Origin: Prevotella sp.
GTDB lineage: Bacteria > Bacteroidota > Bacteroidia > Bacteroidales > Bacteroidaceae
DNA length: 64,000 nt
Direction of reading: 5' to 3'
NCBI GenBank assembly: GCA_017458125.1
Contig: JAFTGB010000041.1
Coordinates: 62,001-126,000 of the forward strand
Positions 10,401 through 17,700 of this stretch are shown here, one piece after another. Position numbers and translations under genes: made by a program. A model generated the notes under the pieces. The model did not search any database. It was not told where the DNA came from and was given only the letters and a program-made list of their open reading frames with translations. The first letter of the stretch is position 1, and each line of letters starts with the position of its first letter.

Positions 10401-10651
10401 AGCAGGAAACAGGTCTGCTGCTGTCGTATGTCAACGCCATACGTGCTGATGTGAGTCTGAACGGAGCAAGGTTTGACCAGCTGCTGTCTGTTGTGCAGAG
10501 TCAGCGCGAGATGCCCGTCATAGCACGGGCACAACTCACGGAGCTGCGTGCCATATCGGCCAACACGCTTCGCAACGTCGGTTTCGTGGAGCAGATTTAC
10601 AATCTGCTGCACAGGGTGGCACCGGACGGCCAGAGTATTAAAATTAAATAA
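4475..10651 (+). CDS. Phage tail tape measure protein (first of two)
   Basis: A 2,058-residue protein whose length would set tail length. Residues 1-380 are a long Ala/Glu/Lys-rich coiled coil. Residues ~387-630 match the tape-measure N-terminal domain pattern found in many phages (motifs VAGYFGLYAGEHFLKNLIQI, VVSPFNFRQLASYAKQ and RGQELRQFTEAGIP). Hydrophobic segments lie near residues 773-800 (VAMIGIEAIIGGLIAWEG) and 1670-1695 (PYGAAAAAGISIVSGIFAL), as expected for the part that enters the host membrane. The rest alternates coiled coil with charged stretches. It sits directly after the chaperone pair and is followed by a bidirectional terminator. Confidence 0.92.
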   Translation: MAESDNLYIGWELRGKLEQQIKDAIKDAEKLQEAIEQVQAAGEKIDASKGQKHIEKNAREATEAIFKMTEVLEKANQAIARNTAHRNEDLWGFDDARLQRSVARLGEIVEKVTNIGAEAALSGNAVKNLLATLDANLVMKDVKSGTKTLVGQMDKEEKEQAKAKKEAAKEAAKAEKDAEDAAARNAAAQEKVKDALARIATARSQLSAVSANASQQEQMHIQLLLSLLDRLSKKLATLKGTDLSAKGALAGVLGSGYAGLMRNVSTAINDLQSGRLNGLGMSDEEWEKSKALAAQAQRRKEITEAVNEQAAAEARVEAFIQLRQHKKQMEEAREEREMAAAVREVNRALEEKAAKEAKAIQVTRENAQANQGLASAYERAAEMGNRQNKIVTQLQQQVAGYFGLYAGEHFLKNLIQIGGEFEVQHIALQNILGDVQQANSMFEQMKELAVVSPFNFRQLASYAKQVAAFNVPYNEMFDTTKRLADISAGLGVDMGRLILAYGQVRSASVLRGQELRQFTEAGIPLVQALANEFTRLNGRAVSTAEVFDLISKRAVPFEMVKKILWDMTNEGGRFFDTQFVLADTLAGKWSNLQDAWEIMLSNLADGEGTGGKALKTFVSLTTSLIENMNTLFPLISGMAFAYGSIKFKNWASSFGDIGFRGIDANIQKAQQLRAIELTRQKINGEITGHQYAQLMRMNAQKGNYYQVLAMEGKMNALQIQRVYQQGNLNKKQLEYLVLMGRITAEQRKQIIAGSLQTNAMTNALTNLKGFGSKLWAMTGWTGVAMIGIEAIIGGLIAWEGHLDEIARKNKDLTDSFSNRGKELSDVISGMTGTPTSNDEYKSAIDGMKEMLKQHSTNYGAIIRETEALNGLESQYNHLKNVLHEEKQITEEAENKATDFGSAVRDIFESAKNNARTFTSKRLGLWDTIMGGGTAVGRNLDKDIQELHDKILEAIPNVGKSERANELYRKLRNSLEEELGFGSKEKMLVNIKLNELFHIDNIEDATTLVVDKFGEMLAQAEPKIANKIRYGQKLNQAEKDKVQELVNDAVEKTKEKYPYYEDTLQGLLNDSNFVANIQLAFSTSGTNVNDLQKLAYGNMPEYLDEKIKNIATRWAASGSSFDAQNAAKKDLDASKNEKISRQKQAEIAKKNLESAKKRKASNDEIRKLEVLDSIANQRLINITNQHNNEKTAALYGIGYDYEGEKKKSNKEPKSGSKSDEQLKRWKEEWSELKAFYAEFKKWAQEIGSDAALKKLRETGLWGQFFNADGSTVYDMGDWNKAIGDFRKKLSGGSTERTKFLFDVSKEQLTPQYDEMKKAAEAILSQLDAALKEQGKKWNLYKKVLEATGNKGQAAQIAFGGQVDFSNQAEQLRSEIGKALAGNSKAQGLTVDELLGMNDEALRKVDIFKENTDGVYQRLMALKEAEQQVKAEDVELFLDALKNAKSLETELEQIRLKYDRTRNAIRKNGGSPTLLANADRNEAKEIADKRWEYFKKDEDWGRIFGNLDKMSTRTLRNMRNNLNATLSSITASEEATKALYEALAKIDSVVTQRNPFKAIGEALGKRNRLSSYSKQASGGDLIANSELSKLLGVQLGSKVTKRQIDDGIKGAEDDFVKGLDGISEKFKAVQDVLQPVIDLFDQLGMTEASELFQMGSNALGAASQVAGGLNALGLGAASPYGAAAAAGISIVSGIFALHDKALQEEIDASKERQKEMENLTKNLEKALERTLGGVYTTKASAGDIEKLREYKKKYDSQSFLQFVGFGGNGYVKSDTAKAISEALDSETYYDTKLAELYIQRDEIRKQMEAEQDKKNSDGGAIEDYKQQLVEMQDQIDNFALDMAKAIYDIDLKSWAKELSDAVVTAWEKGEDAVQAYTDAVKSRMKDLSKNILAQKVMEKAFENAKIDELIAKMMNTTNGKLDLSIVPQLATALGEAGETSVDAITAALDELERQGYIDKGDGSSSSSASKVIQGGFTEQETGLLLSYVNAIRADVSLNGARFDQLLSVVQSQREMPVIARAQLTELRAISANTLRNVGFVEQIYNLLHRVAPDGQSIKIK

Positions 10652-10662
10652 CATGAAGAAGA

Positions 10663-10690
10663 AATGCAGGGTTATTTCCCTGCATTCTTT
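10663..10690. terminator. Bidirectional terminator between tape measure and opposing membrane gene
   Basis: A nine-base stem, AATGCAGGG (10663-10671) with CCCTGCATT (10678-10686), and a six-base loop. On the + strand it is followed by CTTTATTA; on the - strand by TTCTTCTTC. It separates the convergent tape measure and moron genes. Confidence 0.75.
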
Positions 10691-10691
10691 A

Positions 10692-11009
10692 TTAGAAGTC
10701 TTTGTGTGTGCTTGAATAATCGTCAATGGCTTTCAAGTCTTGCTGTTGCTCCTGACTCCCCTGATACTGGATTTGTTCTCGCCCCGTCTTGGAGTCATGG
10801 TAGCGATAATGGTTTGATTTCGTGTTGACATACTTGTAGCCGAAGAATCCGCAAAGAGCAAGAATGAATATTACTCCTATGCCAACACCCTTCCAAAACT
10901 TCTGCATGGCATCTTCATCGTTGGAATATCGCGCCTTTTCATACTCTTCATAGGCGCAATATCCTGCCACAGCTATCAGTCCTAATGCAAAAATCACAGA
11001 AAACCACAT
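10692..11009 (-). CDS. Small membrane protein, second moron-type gene
   Basis: A 105-residue protein counted from the ATG at 11009. It has an N-terminal transmembrane helix (MWFSVIFALGLIAVAGYCAY), a charged cytoplasmic loop (EEYEKARYSNDEDAMQKFW), a second helix (GIGVIFILALCGFFGYKYV), then a hydrophilic Gln/Asp/Ser-rich tail. The frame extends upstream to an ATG at 11048, but the promoter -7 box (11026-11033) lies inside that extension, so 11009 is preferred. Orientation against the tail genes and a private promoter mirror the gene at 4124-4405; sequence similarity between the two is limited to the two-helix layout. Function unknown. Confidence 0.6.
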   Translation of the reverse strand: MWFSVIFALGLIAVAGYCAYEEYEKARYSNDEDAMQKFWKGVGIGVIFILALCGFFGYKYVNTKSNHYRYHDSKTGREQIQYQGSQEQQQDLKAIDDYSSTHKDF

Positions 11010-11025
11010 AGTTATAATTTTCTTG

Positions 11026-11057
11026 CAAATATACAGAAACCAGCTCATTACGGCAAG
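11026..11057 (-). promoter_or_regulatory. Promoter for the second membrane protein gene
   Basis: On the - strand, TATATTTG (11026-11033) matches TAnnTTTG, with a CTTG at 11054-11057 twenty bases upstream as a weak -33 box. The proposed ATG is at 11009, so the untranslated leader is short. Confidence 0.5.
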
Positions 11058-11101
11058 ATTTATGCAGAAAAGTATGTTAAAACGAATAAATATTCAGTAT
11101 A

Positions 11102-11136
11102 TTCGTATATATATACGAAAAATATTTGTATCTTTG
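11102..11136 (+). promoter_or_regulatory. Operator palindrome overlapping a late-gene promoter
   Basis: A perfect 18-base palindrome, TTCGTATATATATACGAA (11102-11119), is followed nine bases later by TATCTTTG (11129-11136), an exact TAnnTTTG -7 box. The palindrome covers the place where the -33 element should be, and no good TTTG is seen there, so a DNA-binding dimer is likely to control this promoter. Additional CGAATA (11083-11088) and TATTCG (11100-11105) arms form a second inverted repeat. The site lies between the divergent moron gene and the distal tail gene and could affect both. Confidence 0.6.
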
Positions 11137-11179
11137 TGGCAAAAATCAATCATTTAGGATAACAAAGGCAGGGTGACTT

Positions 11180-11683
11180 ATGGAGAAATGGCAGAACTTT
11201 TTCTTGCAGCGTATGGGAACTGACGAGAACGGCAGTACCTATCCTGTATGTGAGAGCACCAAAACATGGGGCATTTATTGTAAGGCCATCCCTTTTAAGG
11301 TCTACGAGAAAGCAAAGGAGCCTGCCAAGCGCAGTTATCCTGACGAGCATGGTGATGACGAGTACATTGGTCCTGACGGGTTGTATTTGGAAGCCTACAC
11401 TATGAAGGTTGAGCTTGGGTGCAAGAAGATGTCTGCGGGAAATGCCGCTGGCACTACGGCTGTTGACGATGTGAGGCAGAAGGTGGGCATATTCCTGAAG
11501 TATCTGAGGGAGAGCGGGATGCTGAACCTGTATTCCTCGTACACCAGAATAGGGCGTCAGAATGTCCGTCTCGACTCCGTGTCTGACGGTGCCAAATGGA
11601 AAAGCGAAGACGACAACGAGTTTCTGATTTTCGAGATTACACTGAAAGTCAATGACCCTGTAACCGATATTGAGTTGCAATAA
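11180..11683 (+). CDS. Distal tail protein-like (hypothetical)
   Basis: A 167-residue protein between tape measure and hub/fibre, the usual place of the distal tail (Dit-like) protein. It contains beta strands, a conserved-looking central KVELGCKKM stretch and a helical part (VGIFLKYLRESGML). It ends two bases before the large downstream frame and 32 bases before the preferred ATG of that gene. It is the first gene behind the 11102-11136 operator and promoter. Assignment is by position and size. Confidence 0.5.
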   Translation: MEKWQNFFLQRMGTDENGSTYPVCESTKTWGIYCKAIPFKVYEKAKEPAKRSYPDEHGDDEYIGPDGLYLEAYTMKVELGCKKMSAGNAAGTTAVDDVRQKVGIFLKYLRESGMLNLYSSYTRIGRQNVRLDSVSDGAKWKSEDDNEFLIFEITLKVNDPVTDIELQ

Positions 11684-11715
11684 TATTGCAACATACTGGA
11701 CATAGAAAAACGAAT

Positions 11716-14700
11716 ATGAGCAGATGGACGATATACGATAAGAACGGTAATGAACGGGCGGTGCAGTGGAGCGCGGACGTTAGTGAGAACGTCGGTGAGT
11801 ATGCCAATCCGCAACTGGAGTATCGTGGTACGTGGATGGGTGAGTGTTTTGTGACGCTGACTGTGAAATGTGCCGTGCCTGTGGACTTCCATATTGGTGA
11901 CTATATCGTCTATCGCGGTGAGAAGTTTGTCATCAACTATGACCCGTCCGTTGTCAAGAAAGCACGGAGGGGAACATACGGCGAGGGCTTTACCTACGAA
12001 AACGTGAAGTTCAATGCCCTGCATAACGAACTGACGGAAGTCATGTTCATAGACTATGTTCTTGGCGACAACGGCTTGCACTATACCAGCCTGCCCGTGT
12101 TCCCGTTCTTTGCGGCAAGCATAGATGACTTCTGTGACAGGTTGCAGGCGAATACGAACCGCTATTGCGAAAATAATGGCATAGCTGCTGATGACAGGTG
12201 GCTGTTTCTTACGCCAACGTTAGACCGTACCGTGCAGAGGGCCTTGTCTTGCGGTATGAGTGAGACAGAGGCCGTACGCCGGTGGAATGAGGCATACGGC
12301 AGTGGTACGAGCATTGACGAGATAAAGACCGACGTGAGCGTAAGCATCAGCAATCAGACTATCTGGAATGCTATGACCATGATTAAGAACAGCTTCGGCC
12401 TGAACTTTGTCAATCGTAGTCGTAGTGTTATCATTGGCAGTGCCGGGCTTCCTACCAACCACATCTTTGAGTACGGCAAGGGCAACGGTCTGTATGAGAT
12501 AGAGCGCGTTGCAGACAGCGAACAGCAGATAGTAACGAAGCTGTATGCCTATGGCAACGAGACCAACCTGCCAGTAAGGTATTATGCCAACGCAGGTACT
12601 ACGTGCTGGGCAGTCCCGTCGGAGATAACGCATAACGGAACCACATACCATGTGCTTGACATTGCGTATAACTCAGGATGTTTCACTAACGAGGGTAATA
12701 CGGAAAGCGTAAGGTTTTGGGTCTGCACCATAAAGAACGAGCGTGGCGACACGGCGACAGCACGCGTGTACCACCCGAGCGTGTTCAGTCTTGGTGATGT
12801 CCTTCCCGACATAGACACAAAGACTATTATTGTCGTTGCGGATGACGGAACGTTTATGCCCACGGGCGCACGGCTGACATTCCTCAGCGGCATAGACAAG
12901 GACAAGTGGCCGTCGGATATGCGTACACACCCGGAGAACCTGCCCAACAACATGGCAGTAAACAGGCTCATGCTGCCAGGTTTCCCGTCCATGTCGCTCT
13001 ACGAGTGGGTGAAGGCCAACGGCGGTACGGATTATAACGATGCCACAGGTCTGGCCACATGGCACGGTTACACGGCCTATTTCTCGAAAGACAAGTACCA
13101 GCCCTACATCCTTTCTCTGAACAGCGACGAGCTTGGCATCAGAGAGTATGCGAAGACCTTTGACGGCTCAGATGGTGACGAAGACATCTTCCCCACCATT
13201 GAGGGCACGGGCTTCGATACCATCCAATCCGCCGAACAGGTTGATGACAACGGTATCTTCGCTGAAGGTGACGATGAACCGACCGTAACGCTGACTCTCC
13301 CGTCATTCGGGGCAGATTTCGACCTGAAAGAGCAGGCAGGACTCGGCGACTCTCCTGCTATCGTGATGAAGGACGGTTATTGCGGTGGCAGAAGTTTCTC
13401 GTTTGAGGCAGCGAATGTTGTCAAAAACACCAACGGCACCTTCACCGTCAAATGCAAGCGAGAGCATGACAGTCTGCTGGATTTGTGGTTTCCCTACTCG
13501 TACAACAAGAGCAAAGGACAGCCGTCATCGGCTGACGAACCGTATCAGGTATGCGCTGGTGACAAGTACGTGCTCACAGGCATCCCCATGACCAGTACCT
13601 ATGTAGAAGCCAATGCCGTCAAGTTGCTTGAAGCCTCGCTGCTATGGCTTTCTAAGAACGACTACACGCGACACACCTACCTTCCCAAGGTCGACGAAAT
13701 ATACATGGCACGTCAGCATGACACCTATCTACGTGGAGAAACCGCGCGTTCGCTGTATCTGACTATCAAGGAAGGCGACCTGCTGCGCTTCATGGATGAA
13801 GACCTGCATATCGGTGACAGCATGATTTTTATAGACTCCCTGACTATCAAGGAGTACGGCAACGCACAGATACCCACCTACGATATTACCCTTCGTAACG
13901 ACAAGGAGGTAGGTACTATCGAGCGGATGCAGGAACAAATCAATTCGTTGTCCGTCGGCTCGTCATCAAGGAGCGGCGGTGGCAGTGGTGGCAGTGGTGG
14001 TGGCATGACCGCTAACCAGATTAACAGCCTTATAGAAGGTACGGGTGAGAAACTTTTCCTCTCGAAGAAAAAGGATGACACGGCAGAGGGGCGCATTACG
14101 TTCCTGAAGGGGCTGGAGGCCGTGGGCGGCGTGCTGGTGCGTGGTGTATTGTCGGCGTGGGAGGCGGTGACGAACCGCGTGCGCTCTGAGAACTACACGG
14201 ACGACACGGGCTTTGAACTGACGAACGACAACGGGGCGGGGGCCTCGCAGCTGACGGTGGACTACATCCGGGCGCGGCGCAAGCTGATAGCCGAGAGCGT
14301 AGAGGTTAAGGAGTACCACGCATCGGCGGGAGATGAGATATTCACGGGAGCAACGGCCGAGATTAGCCGCGTGGATTATTTCGACTCGGAGGGCCAGCAG
14401 TTAGGTGTGCACCAGCGGAAGGTACCGTTTACGTTAAACGGTGTGCTGCTGATGTTGCGCAAGGTGATGGGTACGGCGAGACTGGAGCCTCGCGGCATAG
14501 CAGCTGACAGCAGGTCGGTGCGCGGTGCGCTGTCAGCGGCAGAGCGGCAGCAGATAGCGCGTGTGCGGTGCTACTTCTTAGCATCGGACGGCGAGCGTGA
14601 CGTGGAGAACTGGTGGGCTGTGGGCGACCTTGCGTACTGCATGACGCAGAACCTGACGCGCACGCCGCGCGACAGTCGCGTGGGTTCGTCCGAGAAAGCG

Positions 14701-17700
14701 GGCAATGTGTTCTGGTGGAGACAGGTCATCGCCGTCGACGCTGACAGTGCGGTTACGTTGGATGACGGCAAGGAGTACCACTACATCGACTTCGCCGTGA
14801 ACTATGCCGAAGAGCAGGCGGGGACGTATAACAACTCGGCCTACCTGAGCGACCTGCCTGCCCCGGGCGACAAGTGCATGCAGTTTGGCAATGTCAGCAA
14901 CTCGGACAGGATGAACGCCATCATGGTGGAGGTGAACGGTGTGGGCAACGTAAATGCGCCGGACATCGTGTTCTACCGCGGCATCTACACTTACAGCTTA
15001 GACCGCTGCTGGTGGGGTGGCGAGTCGTGTCGTAAAGCCAAGCTGTCGCCGTCGACGGGCTGGGAGTTCACTGGCCCTGACTTCAAGTTCATCACGGAGT
15101 ACGGTCAGGCGCGGGTGCCAGTCGACCGTGGGGCATGGTCGCTCATCCCCAAGGAGCGCGACGTGCGCGAACCCCACGGGCAGGTCATCAAGTGCTACTA
15201 CTTCGACAGAGTGACGCATTTGGGAAGCCTGTGGCTATGCGTAAAGGCCGACGACTACATTTGGTTGAAGAACGAGGGTACGGCAGAGAGTCCCGTCTGG
15301 AACTATTGGGGCACGACAGACCCGCGCACGCAGCCTGACTACTCAGACGATTTGTACCAGCGTGTGCTGGACTATACCACCGTTGAACCATCTGAGAATG
15401 CGCCTACCGTATGGCAGAAGCAGGTGGCGAAGGGTGAGACCCCCGTGCCGGTATCGGCCTACCAGTGGAACCAGTCGCCAACGGTGGCACCGAGTCCGCT
15501 GCCTGCCACGGGTGCCACGCTGCCTTCAGAGGGGTGGACGGCAACAGCACCGGCGCGTCCCGGCAACGGTTATTACTTGTGGATGACCATGTGCTCGCGC
15601 TACAGTGACGGCTCATATACCCCGTGGGGCGATGCCGTGTGCATCACGGGCGGACAAGGGTCGGCAGGTGAGGACGCGAAGGAGCGCGAATGGATATACA
15701 CGGGCAAGAGTGAGCCGACGACGTTCAGCGGCGACACCCTGCCTGCCAACATCAAGAAAGATGTGGACGGCACGACGCGCACGGATGACTATATAGCCAC
15801 GACGGACGACTTTGTGCCGCAGGGCTGGCAGGACACGGCGATAGCCATCGACGAGACGGCGAACAGGTATGTGTATGCCTCATGGCGCGTGTGGGACAAG
15901 CAGACGCAGCGGTGGGGCAGCTTCCAGCCGCCAATCCTGTGGGGTAACTGGGGTGTGAAAGGCGAGGACGGCGACGGCGTGCAGTATGTCTTCAAGCTGT
16001 TCGACCATGAACTGACGGACACGGAGCGCGAGACGACCTACAAGCCTACGCGTCAGGGGCTGGAGCCTACGCAGGAGGGCGAGTGGATACCCGCAGGATG
16101 GAGCGACGACCCCCTGAGCACCACGTCGCAGCTGAAGTGGTGCTACTGCTCGACCATCAAGCGCATCGGCGGCGAGTGGGGCGACTTCGAGAAGCTGGCC
16201 TTGTGGGCGAAGTGGAGTGAGGACGGTACAAGCCCGTGGGTGGCCGACTTAGACAATGAGATGGATAGTGTGGTGTGCGACGCGAACGGCCATCCTACAA
16301 GTGAGCAGACGGTAACGACGGGTGTGTCGCTGGTGTACGGCGGCGAACGGCGTGCGGCCACGGTTGCCGTCTACAAGGACAGGGCATGCGAACAGCCGTA
16401 CACCAACAGCGAGACGATGGAGAACGGGCTGGCCGTGTACTGGACTAAAGGTGCATGGAGCAGCCTTACCGTGTCGGTGAAGGTAGGCAGTGCGCTGACC
16501 ATCAGCGGCAGCATGAACTTCTACGTCAAGATAACCGACGGCGAAAGCGGCGTGTTCCGCCTGCTGGTGTTCACCGTCAACGGCATGCGCCCCGGAGCTG
16601 ACGGCAAGCCCGCAACCATCTACAACCTGCTTCCGAGTGAGAAGCAGGTGAGCGTGGGACGCAACACCGATGGTACGTACAACCCCGCCACATTCTCGAT
16701 GACGTGCGGATATACGAAGAACGTTGGCGGCGTGATGACAACCGTAGACAACGTGCAGGCGAAGATTGATGATAAATACGAACTGTACTACCGCCTGCGA
16801 GACCGTGAGAGCCAGCAGATGGGTAATTACGTTCTTTACAGGAATACACATGGGGGTCAGGTTCCAGTATGGAATGTAGGGGATTATGACAAGGTGGAGT
16901 TTGTGCTGAGCACGGCATCTATCCCCGCAGCGGTCAGCGACTCGAACATCATCGACCGCGAGACTGTACCAGTCGTGGCTGACGGCAAGCAGGGCGAACA
17001 GGGCAATAATGGTGACGCTGCGGTGACGGTGCGCTTCAGCCGTAACCCCGTCGTGTTCCAAGGTAATTCGCTGGGTCAGTCGGTCAACACCACGGTCATT
17101 ACAATCTATCCTGTCGTGTATGTCGGTGGTACACCCGTGAATGCTACGTCGGTCGCACCAAAAAGCAAGCCCAGCGGTTTGGATGTCACCATCCGTAATG
17201 TTGCAGCCGAGTGGGACGGCGTAGAGACGCAGCCCGTAGACATATCTCCGACTGACATAGGTGTGGCCGAGGGTGCCTTGACAGGCATCGTCGAGCTGAC
17301 CATCGGCTACGGCGACAACAAGACCGTGACGGGTTCCGTGGTGACTACCGTTGCACATTCGGGCACCAGCGGCAACGGCGTGAAGGAGATATTCAAGGCC
17401 AGCGACACGAAGCCTGACACACCGAGCGGGACGGACGTGCTGCCTGCGGGATGGAGTGAGCAGCCTCCCGTGCTTACCACAGGGCTGACCTATTCAGTGA
17501 CGGGAGACTGGACGCGCAGAGGCAATACGCTAACATCACCAGCGACAACAGAAGACGGCGGAGTGTACCGTAGCCGTGTTTCGTTTACGACGAACGGCAA
17601 GGCTACTATAGCTGTGCGGCTGACGGTAAGCAGTGAGGAGACTTACGATATTGCCGCCATCGCTGCTGCTGACAACAACTTCCTTGAAGGAAAGACCGCT

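Noticed and set aside
9815..10726. 303-codon - strand open frame across the end of the tape measure gene
   Set aside because: It overlaps the tape measure and the bidirectional terminator and looks like a shadow.
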